Positions 48,908 through 58,522 are shown, numbered from the stretch's first letter. The stretch: DNA of 64,000 nucleotides from Rhodococcus sp. CH91 (GCF_022554085.1 NZ_JAKFYR010000010.1:62001-126000); one strand, 5' to 3'. A program made the numbers and translations. Notes: generated from the letters alone by a model not told the origin.

Positions 48908-49657
48908 ATGGCGGTACCGAACCTGCCTTCTCCGGGCGAGAAGGGCTCCAGTGGCGGGCATCCGGGGACAGAGCCCCACTCCGGTGGGTTGGCGAGCAAG
49001 CTGAATTGGTTGCGGGCGGGGGTGCTCGGCGCGAACGACGGGATCGTGTCGACCGCCGGGTTGGTGGTCGGTGTCGCCGCGGCGACACCGAACGAGTCGG
49101 CGATTCTCACCGCCGGTGTAGCGGGGCTTGCCGCGGGTGCGGTATCGATGGCGCTGGGCGAGTACGTGTCGGTGAGCACTCAGCGCGACACCGAACGCGC
49201 GGCCCTGTCGACGGAGCGTCGTGAGCTCGCCGCCTCGCCCGAGGCGGAGCTGCAGGAACTCGCGGATCTGCTCCGGCGCAGGGGGTTGTCGGCGGCCACG
49301 GCTCGTACTGCGGCAGAGGAGTTGACGGCCCGGGATCCGCTGGTCGCGCATGCCGAAGTGGAGTTGGGTATCGACCCGGCCGAACTGGCGAACCCGTGGG
49401 CGGCGGCGCTGTCGTCCGCGGTCTCGTTCACGCTGGGGGCGTTGGTGCCGTTGCTGGTGATCATTGCGGTGCCGGACGCGACACGCATCCCGGTGACCTT
49501 CGTGGCGGTGTTGTGTGCGCTGGCGGTGACCGGATCGATCAGTGCGTGGCTCGGGGGTGCCCGGCACGGCCGGGCGGTGCTGCGGGTGGTGGTCGGCGGC
49601 GCGATCGCGATGGGTGTGACCTACGCGTTGGGGCAGTTGTTCGACGTCGCCGTCTAG
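48908..49657 (+). CDS. VIT-family membrane protein (Fe/Mn transporter-like)
   Basis: A 249-residue protein of the VIT1/CCC1 family. An N-terminal hydrophilic tail is followed by LNWLRAGVLGANDGIVSTAGLVVGVA and VSMALGEYVSVSTQRDTE, the two best-conserved VIT motifs with the Asp and Met-Gly-Glu-Tyr-Val residues. A cytosolic acidic metal-binding helix region (RRELAASPEAELQELADLLRRRG) and three C-terminal membrane spans complete it. Family members move Fe2+ or Mn2+ out of the cytosol. The ~90 bp upstream contain TTAGCT near the start, so translation may be leaderless. Confidence 0.92.
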   Translation: MAVPNLPSPGEKGSSGGHPGTEPHSGGLASKLNWLRAGVLGANDGIVSTAGLVVGVAAATPNESAILTAGVAGLAAGAVSMALGEYVSVSTQRDTERAALSTERRELAASPEAELQELADLLRRRGLSAATARTAAEELTARDPLVAHAEVELGIDPAELANPWAAALSSAVSFTLGALVPLLVIIAVPDATRIPVTFVAVLCALAVTGSISAWLGGARHGRAVLRVVVGGAIAMGVTYALGQLFDVAV

Positions 49658-49753
49658 CGCCGCGCAGCCCCGGCTATCTGCCGGGCGGGTTCGGTGGGTG
49701 CGCGGTGCGTACTTCGCTCCCCGCGCGAGGCGGGAGCCACCATACTGAACGCC

Positions 49754-51082
49754 GTGTCCTGGAACGGGCTCGTCGACGCCGCGCTCGACCTGAAGGTGAC
49801 CTCGACGGCGGCGTCTGTCGTGTTCGCCGTCGTCGCGGCGCTGGGGGTGGGCGTGCTCGTGGCGCGGCGTCGTCGCCGGTGGCTGGTGGTCGGGCCGGTG
49901 GCCGCGGCAGCCGCGGCGGCGGCGCTGGTGGTGGCGGGGGCGGTGCTGATCGAGAAGGTGTGGCGGCCGTTTCCCGATCCGTTGCCCCTGTCGGTGTACG
50001 GGTGGGCGGGGGTGGCGCTGTTCGCCGTCGGCCTGCTCGTGGGCCGGGTGTTCTTTCGGCGCGAGGGCCGGCATCCGGGTGCGGCCGTCGGGCTCGTCAC
50101 CACGACAGTCGTGGTGGTGGTCTGTGCCGGTGGGGCGATCAATGCCGTCTACGACGCCTATCCGACGGTGCGGGCCGTGCTGGGGATCGCCGATTACCGC
50201 ACCGTCCCGTTCACCGACGTGCCACCGCCCGCCCCGGCCTCGGCAGCGCCGCCGCCCCCGCTGAGCGAGTGGACGCCGCCGGCCGATCTGCCGTCGACCG
50301 GCGCGGTGACCGAGGCCGATATTCCGGGCACCACCTCGGGCTTCTCGGCGCGCGCCGCGCGGATCTATCTGCCGCCGGCGTATTTCGCCGGGTCGCGGCC
50401 CGATCTGCCGGTGCTCGTGTTGCTCGCCGGGCAGCCGGGCAGCCCCGGCGACTGGCTGGCCGGGGGTCGGCTGACCGAGATCATGGATGCCTATGCGGCC
50501 GGGCACGAGGGGTTGGCGCCGATCGTGGTGCTCGCCGACGGCACGGGCGGACAGTTCGACAATCCGTTGTGTGTCGACTCCCCGCGGGGGAATGCGGCGA
50601 CCTATCTGGCGGTGGATGTGCCCGCCTGGGTTCGCGCGAACCTTCAGGTGGCTCAGGATCCGCGGGCGTGGGCGGTGGGCGGGTTCTCCTACGGCGGGAC
50701 GTGCGCCCTGCAGCTGGCGACCACGCACCCGGAGATGTATCCGACCTTTCTGGATCTGTCCGGGCAGGCGGAGCCGACCATTGGGGACCGGGAGTCGACG
50801 ATCCGTGAGGTCTTCGGCGGGGACGCGGAGGCGTTCGCCCGCAACAATCCCGCGGATCTGCTGGCCAGTCATCGGTATCCCGGGTCGGCGGGCGCGTTCG
50901 TGGTGGGCGAGAACGATGTCGAGTATCGCGCCGGTATCGAGCAGTCGGTGACGGCGGCGAGGGCTGCGGGTATGGATGTGCATCTCACCGAGCTGCCCGG
51001 CGGGCACAGTTTCGCTGTATGGTCCGCGGGGCTGGAAACGGAGTTGCCGTGGCTCGGCCGCCGGCTCGGACTCCCCTCGTGA
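49754..51082 (+). CDS. Membrane-anchored esterase (alpha/beta hydrolase, esterase D/Ag85-like)
   Basis: A 442-residue protein. The first ~150 residues contain four predicted membrane helices. A Pro-rich linker (FTDVPPPAPASAAPPPPLSEW) leads to an extracytoplasmic esterase domain with the nucleophile in VGGFSYGGTCALQL, an Asp in VVGENDVEYR and a His in GGHSFAVW. Similar four-helix esterases occur in mycolate actinobacteria and may act on envelope lipids. GTG 49754 is chosen as the start nearest the first helix. The stop overlaps the next gene's GTG, so it was probably co-translated with the broken lysyltransferase-like gene. Confidence 0.85.
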   Translation: MSWNGLVDAALDLKVTSTAASVVFAVVAALGVGVLVARRRRRWLVVGPVAAAAAAAALVVAGAVLIEKVWRPFPDPLPLSVYGWAGVALFAVGLLVGRVFFRREGRHPGAAVGLVTTTVVVVVCAGGAINAVYDAYPTVRAVLGIADYRTVPFTDVPPPAPASAAPPPPLSEWTPPADLPSTGAVTEADIPGTTSGFSARAARIYLPPAYFAGSRPDLPVLVLLAGQPGSPGDWLAGGRLTEIMDAYAAGHEGLAPIVVLADGTGGQFDNPLCVDSPRGNAATYLAVDVPAWVRANLQVAQDPRAWAVGGFSYGGTCALQLATTHPEMYPTFLDLSGQAEPTIGDRESTIREVFGGDAEAFARNNPADLLASHRYPGSAGAFVVGENDVEYRAGIEQSVTAARAAGMDVHLTELPGGHSFAVWSAGLETELPWLGRRLGLPS

Positions 51083-53578
51083 GGTCCCGGATCGTCCTGT
51101 CCCGGATCGGCGGAGCGGTGTCCGGCGCCCCGGTGAGTGTCGGCGCCACGGGGCTGCTCTGAGTCCTGGCGGTGGTCACCGTTCGTGGCGGGCGGGCCCA
51201 CCGTCGCAGTGGGCCGCGGAGGTGTCGGCGGGGGTGCGCACGGTCGGGGACGGCCGGTGGTGGACGCTGTGGACGTCCGGTTTGTTCGCGTCGGGGTGGG
51301 CGCACTATGTGGTGGCGAGCATCGTGCTGCTCGGTGTGGCGGTGCCGGTGGAGCATCGGCTCGGCAGTCGCCGGTTCGCGTTCGCCGCGGTGCTCTGTCA
51401 GGGGCTCGGGGTGGCCGCGGCGTTGCTCGTCGCCCTGATCGTCTCGGTGGTGCCGAATTCGTGGGGCCTGGAGCTGCACCGGCATCTGTTCGTCGATCCC
51501 CTGGCGTGGATCTGCGGCACCGTGCTGGTGGCCACCGCGACGATGCGTACCTTGTGGCGGCGCCGGATCCGCGCGGTGTTGCTGGTCCTTCTCGTCACCG
51601 GGGCGCTGTTCGCCGGGCATCTGCAGGATGTGGCCCGGTTGGGTGCCGCGGTGGCCGGACTGCTGGTGGGGCCGATGCTGGTGGGGCGCCCCGCGCGGGC
51701 GCCGGCGCTCGGGGGCACCATCCGGGAACGGCGCACCCTGGTTGCACTGGTGGTCGCGGCCAGTGTGCTCGGCCCGATGTTCGCGGCGTTCTCCCCGCAG
51801 GCGATCGGCCCGTTGTCGGCGTTACGGGAGTTGTTCGATCAGGTGCCCTACAGTCCGCGGGAGCTGGTCGTGGTGTGTGCGGATCCGGCGTTGTACGAGC
51901 AGTGCCGCGAGGGCCGGCAGGCGGTGCGGTTGTCCGGGATCGGACCGTGGGTGATGAATCTGATGCCCTCGCTGCTGCTTCGTCGGCGCCGAGGGGTTGC
52001 GGCGGGGCCGGCGGGCGGCGTGGTGGCTGTCGGTGTGGGGCCATGGGGTGCTGGTGCTGGCGGCCGCGGCGAGTGTGCTGATCCGTGTCACCGAGGAGGA
52101 CGGCACGCGGTCGTTGCTGTACGGGGTGCACCGGCACAGTGCGGTGTACGCGGAGTTCGCTCCGCTGCTGGCGGTGCTGGCGGTGCTCGTTCTGCTGGTG
52201 GCCACCGGGCAGTTGTTCGATGTGCGGGCCGCTCGCGGCACGTATCGGCTGGTGTGCCTGGCCACGGCCGCGGCCGGTGCGGTGGCTCTGGCGGTCTATC
52301 TGGTGTGGGGGACGGTGATCGCGGACGGTTTCGATCGGGATCCCGGGGTCGCGACGTTGTTGCGGGAAGCGCCGCGCCGGCTGGTTCCCCCGGTCTATCT
52401 GCAGTTCGTCGATCCCGTCGTGATGCCGTTGACGAATGCGGCGACATTGCTGTTCGAGTGGGCCGGGGTGCTCGTGTGGGTGGTCTTCTGCCTGATGATG
52501 CTGTGGAGTTTCGGGGCGCCCCCGCAGGGAGTCGATGTCGGTGGCGCCCGGCGGGTGCGGGAGCTGCTGCATGCACCGGGCGGAGGCTCACTGTCGTGGA
52601 TGAGCACCTGGGCGGGTAACGCCTACTGGTTCAGCTCCGACGGCGGCTGTGCGGTGGCCTATCGGGTGCACGCGGGGGTCGCCTTGACCATCGGTGATCC
52701 GATCGGTGCTCGTGCTCGGCGCGCGGAGGCGGTCGACGAGTTCGCTGCGTTCTGCTTCGGCCGGGGCTGGACGCCGTGCCTGTACTCCGTCGAGTCGGAC
52801 ACCGCCGAGATCGCCCGCGCTCACGAGTGGAGTTGCCTGCAGGTGGCCGAGGAGACGGTGATCGATCCGGCCGGGCTGACCTTCACCGGAAAGAAGTTCC
52901 AGGACGTGCGCACCGCCCTCGACCGTGCCACCCGCGAGGGCATCGAGGCACGCCGGACGAGCTGTGCCACGGCCCCACGGTCGGTGACCGAGCAGATCGT
53001 GGAGATCTCCGAGGAGTGGGCCGCGGACAAGGGTCTGCCCGAGATGGGTTTCACGCTCGGGGGGGCTGGCGGAACTGCGGGATCCGGAGGTGCGGTTGTT
53101 GCTCGCCGTCGACCGCGACGAGCACGTGCATGCGGTGACCTCGTGGATGCCGGTCTACCGGGACGGTGTCCTGATGGGTCTGACGCTGGATTTCATGCGG
53201 CGCCGCGCGGACGGATTCCGGGCGGCGATGGAGTTCCTCATCGCCTCGGCGGTGCTGGCGGCCCAGGAGCGGCGTCTGGAATTCCTGAGTTTGTCCGGAG
53301 CTCCCCTGGCGGGGGTCGAACCGGACGGTGCGCGCGGCGACGGCAGCGGTCTCGAGGCGATGCTCGATCTGCTCGGGGCCACCCTCGAGCCGGTCTACGG
53401 GTTCCGGTCGTTGCTGGCTTTCAAGGCGAAATTCCAGCCCCGTTACCGGCCGCTGTATCTGGTGTTTCCCGATCCGGCGGCGTTGCCGGCCATCGGGGTG
53501 GCCGTCACCCGCGCGTATCTGCCGCGACTGTCGCTCCACGACAGCCGCCGGTTGCTGGCCCGGTTGCTGCAGCGGTGA
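51079..53578 (+). pseudogene. Lysyl-phosphatidylglycerol synthase-like (DUF2156) gene, disrupted
   Basis: A membrane protein of MprF/LysX type is readable only by changing frame. A rhomboid-like helical part (GDGRWWTLWTSGLFASGWAHYVVAS) lies in one frame to about 51980. The second helical block (EGLRRGRRAAWW) and the catalytic DUF2156 part (MSTWAGNAYWFSSDGGCAVAYRV) lie in another to 53058. The rest of the catalytic part (VRLLLAVDRDEHVHAVTSWMPVYRDG) is in a third. Lesions: an in-frame TGA at 51160 (TGG expected) with a shift near 51183, an extra base near 51981, and a G7 run at 53059-53065 where six G fit. Because the 22-kb NRPS and other genes are intact, four lesions in one gene favour true decay over sequencing error. 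The intact form would aminoacylate phosphatidylglycerol. Confidence 0.8.
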
Positions 53579-53701
53579 GTCCTTCAGGGTCTGCTATCGT
53601 CCCGAACCAGTGAACAATCTTCTTGTCGCGTGAGAGTGCTCCTGCGCGCCGACCGTGGCCTGCGCCGCCCGGGTGCGGCGGTGATCGCGTGCGTCCCGGG
53701 A

Positions 53702-53723
53702 GGGAACCCGCCGTCGGGTTCCC
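53702..53723 (+). promoter_or_regulatory. Leader hairpin before the pentapeptide-repeat gene
   Basis: GGGAACCCG-CCGT-CGGGTTCCC forms a perfect 9-bp stem with a 4-base loop in the 184-bp region before the next start, about 40 bp upstream of the ATG. It may be a terminator for the upstream gene or part of a structured leader. It does not match a riboswitch class I can recognise. Confidence 0.4.
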
Positions 53724-53762
53724 CGTGTCCGTCCTCGACCGGAACACTGCCCTGGAGTTCAC

Positions 53763-54593
53763 ATGACCATTTCCCGTTTTCCTCTCACGGTTCCCTCCCG
53801 CACCGACCTGCGGGGTGACTGCCGACGCTGTGTCGCCTTGTGCTGCACCGCCTTCGGGTTCACCCGGTCCGCCGATTTCGCGGTGGACAAGGAACCCGGC
53901 ATCCCGTGCTCGCATCTGTCCCCGGAGTTCTCGTGCACCATCCACGACAGCCTGCTCGGCCGCGGTTATCGTGGCTGCACCGTCTTCGACTGTTTCGGGG
54001 CGGGACAGCAGGTGTCCGAGCACCTGTTCCCCGATAGGGCCGCGCACAGCCTGCCGCCGGTGCGGCGCCGGATGTTCGCGGTGTTCGCGGCGGTGAAGCA
54101 GCTGCACGAAATGTTGTGGCATCTCGGTGAGGCCGCGCGGCGCACCTACGATCCGGACGTCGTCGAGCGCGCCCACGCCACGGCCGCGTCGATCACGGCG
54201 CTGACCCGCAGCGCCGACGAGGTGCTCGCCGCCGACATCGCGGGCCTGCACGATCGGGTGCGCACCCTGTTGATCGACGTGAGCGCCGAGGTGCGGGCGT
54301 GCCATCTCGCCGCTGGGGAGCCGCCGGATCCGGCGTTGCGGGCCGGTGCCGATCTTGCCGGTCGCCGCCTGCGCGGACGGCGGTTGTGCGGCGCCGATCT
54401 GCGCGGGGCATGTCTGATCGGGGCGGATCTGCGCGACTGTGATCTGACCGCGGTGGATCTGCTCGGCGCGGACCTGCGTGATTCCCGCCTGCACGGCGCG
54501 GACCTGTCGGCGGCATTGTTCGTCACCGGCCCTCAGCTGGCGGCCGCGCACACCGATCGGCGCACGCGCCTGCCGGCGGGGATCACCCCGTGA
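53763..54593 (+). CDS. Cys-cluster/pentapeptide-repeat fusion protein
   Basis: A 276-residue protein. The N-terminus has CRRCVALCC followed by further Cys at CSHLS, SCTIHD, GCTVFDCFG; eight cysteines in ~75 residues resemble the CxxCxxCC zinc/iron-chelating (YkgJ-like) family. A helical middle follows (residues ~100-190). The C-terminal ~70 residues are pentapeptide repeats A(D)L-x-x (GADLAGRRLRGRRLCGADLRGACLIGADLRDCDL), which fold as a right-handed beta-helix. Some pentapeptide proteins mimic DNA and protect gyrase; whether this does is unknown. A GGAG ribosome site precedes the ATG. Confidence 0.82.
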   Translation: MTISRFPLTVPSRTDLRGDCRRCVALCCTAFGFTRSADFAVDKEPGIPCSHLSPEFSCTIHDSLLGRGYRGCTVFDCFGAGQQVSEHLFPDRAAHSLPPVRRRMFAVFAAVKQLHEMLWHLGEAARRTYDPDVVERAHATAASITALTRSADEVLAADIAGLHDRVRTLLIDVSAEVRACHLAAGEPPDPALRAGADLAGRRLRGRRLCGADLRGACLIGADLRDCDLTAVDLLGADLRDSRLHGADLSAALFVTGPQLAAAHTDRRTRLPAGITP

Positions 54594-54798
54594 TGTCGCG
54601 GGGGTCGTGGCCGTAGGTCTTGCGTTCGCCGATGATGCCGTCGAGGTGGTGGACGAGATGCTCGACCTCGCGGCGCCGCGCTTCGTCGTGGCCCGCCTCC
54701 ACCGCCTCCTCGCGGGTGGGATTGCACGGCCTGCTTCCTGTGCGGATCGGCGCCCCGGCGGTCACGTCGGTCCCTGCTGTCACACTGGTCTCGCACAT
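54583..54798 (-). CDS. Small hypothetical protein
   Basis: A possible 71-residue protein convergent with the pentapeptide-repeat gene, sharing 11 bp at the 3' ends. The C-terminal half (REEAVEAGHDEARRREVEHLVHHLDGIIGERKTYGHDP) is charged and helical, with a composition unlike chance frames. No family is recognised. It lies back to back with the recombinase gene and could share its promoter region. Confidence 0.45.
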   Translation of the reverse strand: MCETSVTAGTDVTAGAPIRTGSRPCNPTREEAVEAGHDEARRREVEHLVHHLDGIIGERKTYGHDPRDITG

Positions 54799-54842
54799 GT
54801 GTACGAGTGCGGTGCGGGTGGACGGTCGAGAGGGAGGACATC

Positions 54843-55895
54843 GTGAGCGGCAGTGCGCAGCCGGGTCTGACGGACTGGATCGGGTCGTATCTGGAGACCC
54901 TGCAGACCGCCAAACGGTCCCCGCACACCGTCAAGGCGTATCGGCTGGATCTGCATGCGGTGTGCGCCGAGCTGGCGACGGTGTGCGCGAAACCGGAGAC
55001 CGCGCTGCGACTCGAGGACGTGACGGTGCGGACGTTGCGTTCGGGTTTCGCGGCGTTCGCCGCCGAGCGTCAACCGGCCTCGGTGCGCCGCGCCTGGTCG
55101 GTGTGGAACAACTTCTGCAACTTCCTGGTCTCCGAAGGCGTATCGGAGGGCAACCCGATGGCGTCGATCGCGCAGCCGAAGAAACCGCAGCACACCCCCA
55201 AGGCGTTCACCCCCACCGCGATCGGCCGGCTCGTGGACACGATCACGGTGGAAGCGCAGCGCCCGGCGGAATCGTCGCGGGACTGGCCGCAACGGGATCT
55301 GGCGTTGATCGCGACCCTGCTGCTGACCGGAATCCGCTCCGACGAGCTGATCCGCCTCGATGTCGGCAGCATCCTCGGTGGACGCCGGGCCCCGGTGTTG
55401 CGGGTGCTCGGCAAGGGCGCCATCGAACGCGAGATCCCCCTCGAGGACAGCTGGACGGCCATCGTCTCGGCCTATCTCACCGAACGCTACGCGCGGTTTC
55501 CCCCCGGACGGCGCCGCGACCGCGACGGAGACGACCTGCCGGTGTGGGAGCGGCACGACCCCGCCGATCCGCTGTTCGTCGGCGCGGACGGCAAGCGCAT
55601 CACCCGCGGCACCCTCCAGTACCGGGTGCGCCGTATCTACCGGCGCGCCGGGATCGAATCGGAACGCAAACGCGGGGCGCTCGCCCACGCCCTGCGGCAC
55701 ACCTTCGCCACGAGCCTGGCCGACAGCGGCGCGACGATGGTCGAGTTGCAGCAGCTGCTCGGACACCGTTCGTTGCAGACGGTGCAGGTGTACACCTCGG
55801 CGACGAACGACGCGGTGCGGCACGCGGCGCGGCACAACCCGGTGTACGGGCTGCTCGGGCCGGGCCGCGAGGCGGGCGGCGACAGGCAGGTCTAG
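54843..55895 (+). CDS. Tyrosine recombinase (Xer/integrase family)
   Basis: A 350-residue recombinase. The N-terminal SAM-like domain reads WIGSYLETLQTAKRSPHTVKAYRLDL. The catalytic domain shows the first Arg in LLLTGIRSDEL, His-x2-Arg in ALAHALRHTFATSLADSG, the second His in LQQLLGHRSLQTVQVY and the nucleophile Tyr in that segment. GTG 54843 is chosen because a GAGGGAGG site lies just upstream. It is Xer-like in size but carries a ~15-residue basic insert (RRRDRDGDD) absent from typical XerC/D. No attachment repeats or phage genes flank it, so a chromosomal role is as likely as a mobile one. Confidence 0.9.
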   Translation: MSGSAQPGLTDWIGSYLETLQTAKRSPHTVKAYRLDLHAVCAELATVCAKPETALRLEDVTVRTLRSGFAAFAAERQPASVRRAWSVWNNFCNFLVSEGVSEGNPMASIAQPKKPQHTPKAFTPTAIGRLVDTITVEAQRPAESSRDWPQRDLALIATLLLTGIRSDELIRLDVGSILGGRRAPVLRVLGKGAIEREIPLEDSWTAIVSAYLTERYARFPPGRRRDRDGDDLPVWERHDPADPLFVGADGKRITRGTLQYRVRRIYRRAGIESERKRGALAHALRHTFATSLADSGATMVELQQLLGHRSLQTVQVYTSATNDAVRHAARHNPVYGLLGPGREAGGDRQV

Positions 55896-55986
55896 GACGG
55901 AGGGGCGGCTCGCCGGTTGGGCTGTGGGCAAACGTGGTAACTGCAAGACTGGAGAACGATCCATCCGGCAACGTGAAGGAGCATCC

Positions 55987-57411
55987 ATGAGTGTCGAGCA
56001 GACCGAACCCCGCCGTCATCGAGTGGTCGTGATCGGATCCGGTTTCGGTGGGCTGTTCGCAACCCAGGCCCTGGCTCGTGCCGAGGTGGACGTCACGCTC
56101 GTGGCCCGCACCAGCCATCATCTGTTCCAGCCGCTGCTGTACCAGGTGGCCACGGGCATCCTGTCGGTCGGCGACATCGCCCCCGCGACCCGGATGATCC
56201 TGCGCAAGCAGAAGAACGCGCAGGTGCTGCTCGGCGAGGTCGAGACGATCGATCTGGACAACCGGACGGTGACCTCCCGGTTCCTCGAGCGGTACACCAC
56301 CATCCCCTTCGACAGCCTCATCGTCGCGGCCGGGGCCGGGCAGTCGTATTTCGGCAACGACCGGTTCGCCGAGTTCGCGCCCGGCATGAAGACCATCGAC
56401 GACGCCCTGGAGTTGCGGGGCCGCATCCTCGGCGCGTTCGAACAGGCCGAACTCTCCCACGATCCGGTCGAACGGGCCCGGCTGCTGACCTTCGTGGTGG
56501 TCGGGGCCGGCCCCACCGGCGTGGAGCTGGCGGGGCAGATCGCGGAGCTGTCGCGGCGCACTCTCGAGGGCGCCTTCCGCAACATCGACCCGTCGGAGGC
56601 GCGGGTGGTGCTGCTCGACGGCGCCTCCGACGTGCTGCCGGTCTACGGCGGCAAACTCAGCCGCAAGGCCCGCACCACCCTCGAACGGCTCGGGGTGGAG
56701 ATCCAGCTCGGGGCGATGGTCACCGACGTCGACGCCGACGGTCTGACGATCAAGGAGAAGGACGGTTCGCAGCGCCGCATCGAATCGCAGTGCAAGGTGT
56801 GGTCGGCGGGGGTGTCGGCGAGCCCGCTCGGCAAGCAGCTCGCCGAGCAGTCCGGCGCCGGCATCGACCGGGCGGGCCGGGTGGAGGTCCTGCCGGATCT
56901 GACGCTGCCCGGGCATCCGAACGTGTTCGTCATCGGCGACATGATGTCGCTGAACAAACTGCCCGGGCTGGCGCAGGTGGCGATGCAGGGCGGCAAGTAC
57001 GCGGCCCGGCAGATCATCGCGTCGCTGGACGGCGCCACTCCGACACATCGGGAACCGTTCAAGTACTTCGACAAGGGCAGCATGGCCACGATCTCGCGGT
57101 TCAGTGCGGTCGCGAAGGTCGGCAGGATCGAGATCAGCGGGTTCCTGGGCTGGGTGGCGTGGCTGTTCATCCACCTGCTGTATCTGGTGGGATTCTCGTC
57201 GAAGGTCTCGACGCTGCTGTCCTGGGCGCAGGCATTCTTCTCCAGGGGCCGCAACGAGATGGCCGCGACCGAGCAGCAGGTGTTCGCGCGGCTGGCGCTC
57301 GAGCACCTGCGCGAGGAAGAATCGAACGGTGCCCCCACCCCGGCCGACCAGCGACCGTCCACGAAGGCGTCGGCGACTCCGGGACGCGGCGGGGCGCAGA
57401 CCACGGGGTGA
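55987..57411 (+). CDS. ndh: Type II NADH dehydrogenase
   Basis: A 474-residue monotopic respiratory enzyme that passes electrons from NADH to menaquinone without proton pumping. FAD site HRVVVIGSGFGGLFATQAL at the N-terminus, NADH site TFVVVGAGPTGVELAGQIAEL near residue 170, and the quinone/FAD-region motif VFVIGDMM near residue 315 are present. The C-terminus has the hydrophobic membrane-binding helices (FLGWVAWLFIHLLYLVGF). GAAGGAG precedes the ATG. Length and motifs match the mycobacterial Ndh proteins. Confidence 0.96.
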   Translation: MSVEQTEPRRHRVVVIGSGFGGLFATQALARAEVDVTLVARTSHHLFQPLLYQVATGILSVGDIAPATRMILRKQKNAQVLLGEVETIDLDNRTVTSRFLERYTTIPFDSLIVAAGAGQSYFGNDRFAEFAPGMKTIDDALELRGRILGAFEQAELSHDPVERARLLTFVVVGAGPTGVELAGQIAELSRRTLEGAFRNIDPSEARVVLLDGASDVLPVYGGKLSRKARTTLERLGVEIQLGAMVTDVDADGLTIKEKDGSQRRIESQCKVWSAGVSASPLGKQLAEQSGAGIDRAGRVEVLPDLTLPGHPNVFVIGDMMSLNKLPGLAQVAMQGGKYAARQIIASLDGATPTHREPFKYFDKGSMATISRFSAVAKVGRIEISGFLGWVAWLFIHLLYLVGFSSKVSTLLSWAQAFFSRGRNEMAATEQQVFARLALEHLREEESNGAPTPADQRPSTKASATPGRGGAQTTG

Positions 57412-57438
57412 TCTCCCCGCCCCGGCCGGAGCCCGCGG

Positions 57439-57891
57439 TCAGTGTCCGATGCGGTCGGCGTCGACGATGTTGGCCAGCCGGACCTGTCCCTGGGCAACCG
57501 GGCGGTCCTGGGCGTCGACGATCTCGACCCGCCACAATTGCTGGGTGCGGCCCCGATGGACGGGAGTGCCGGTCGCGGTGAGCACCCCCTCGCGGGTCGC
57601 GCGGAGGAAGTCGGTGTTGTTGTTGACGCCGACGACGTTGCCCTTGTCCCCCAGCCAGGTGGCCCCGGCGATGCTGGCGACGGTTTCGATGACCGCGCAG
57701 TAGACGCCGCCGTGCACGATGCCGTAGGGCTGATGCTGCGCCGGGGTGACCGTCCAGCGGGCTCGCACGAGATCGGGTCCGACCTCGGTGAACTCGAGAC
57801 CGAGCGCCGTGCCGAATCCGCGGTCGTTGAGGGTCGTCACCGCCCGGGGGTCGCGCAGCAGTTCCGGATCGTGGGTGGGCTGGTCGCTCAT
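57439..57891 (-). CDS. PaaI-family hotdog thioesterase
   Basis: A 150-residue hotdog-fold protein. The conserved HGG helix start is GIVHGGVYCAVIETVASIAG, with the catalytic acid in this helix and NNTDFLRATREG on the neighbouring strand. Such proteins hydrolyse acyl- or aryl-CoA thioesters. ATG 57891 is preferred (AGGA six bases upstream); ATG 57897 adds two residues. Convergent with ndh, separated by 27 bp. Confidence 0.88.
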   Translation of the reverse strand: MSDQPTHDPELLRDPRAVTTLNDRGFGTALGLEFTEVGPDLVRARWTVTPAQHQPYGIVHGGVYCAVIETVASIAGATWLGDKGNVVGVNNNTDFLRATREGVLTATGTPVHRGRTQQLWRVEIVDAQDRPVAQGQVRLANIVDADRIGH

Positions 57892-58080
57892 GCGCATTCC
57901 TGTTCGTGCCGGGAGTGGATCGGCCACCGGAGCGGGTGGCCGTCGAACGATGGTAGGACATGGTGGTTTATGGACGGTCGGGTCGGAGCTCGTGGAGGTC
58001 TCCGCGGCCCGCATGTTGTATGAGCGCTCCCGGCCGTGTCCTGACCACAGCGTTGATCTTTCCCACAGACGGACCAGGGT

Positions 58081-58522
58081 TGCCGCGCTTCCGCCGCGGC
58101 GATCTGGCGCGCTAAGAGGCGATCGCCCGGCTGACCACCCCCGCCATGGCATCCCTTCCAGGCACGGCGCTCGACGAGATCATCGACGTCGGCGGTGAAA
58201 TGCACGAGTCGGTTCTCCCAGCCGTGGGGCAGCACCACCGTGGTCCTTGTGGATGTCTTCGGCATAGACCCCGTGCAGATCGTGGAATGCGGAATCCTCT
58301 TGACGAAGACGTCCAGGACACTGAGCTTGTTCTGAAGATCGGTCCGGCTGTGAAGGCGCTACGCGGTTATATGCCCACCTCACGGGACACCGATGCCTCG
58401 GCGGGCAGCACGGAACCGTCGTAACTGGCCAGGATGGACTGCGAGCCGAAGACCACTACGTACGGCTCTTCGAGGTATGCACACGCGGTCCTGATCGCGC
58501 GGGCGAATTGTTCGCGGTTCAC
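58081..58522 (-). pseudogene. DUF6036-type nucleotidyltransferase-like gene, disrupted
   Basis: The N-terminus from GTG 58522 reads NREQFARAIRTACAYLEEPYVVVFGSQSILASYDG, then LPAEASVSREV, as in DUF6036/nucleotidyltransferase-like proteins, but a TAA follows after EVGI. Further conserved pieces lie in two other frames: FHDLHGVYAEDIHK, and TTVVLPHGWENRLVHFTADVDDLVERRAWKG. At least one stop and a one-base shift are needed, and the C-terminus is missing. The start overlaps the stop of the upstream gene (GTGA), so it was a two-gene unit, possibly antitoxin-like. The family call is from memory of its motifs. Confidence 0.6.

Noticed and set aside
51970-51990. Programmed frameshift in the lysyltransferase-like gene
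   Set aside because: A CTT-C slip is conceivable, but other lesions in the same gene (TGA at 51160, a shift near 51183, the G7 run) make plain decay more likely.
53579-53762. Riboswitch before the pentapeptide-repeat gene
   Set aside because: Fluoride, ZTP and guanidine class motifs were looked for and do not fit; only a simple hairpin is supported.
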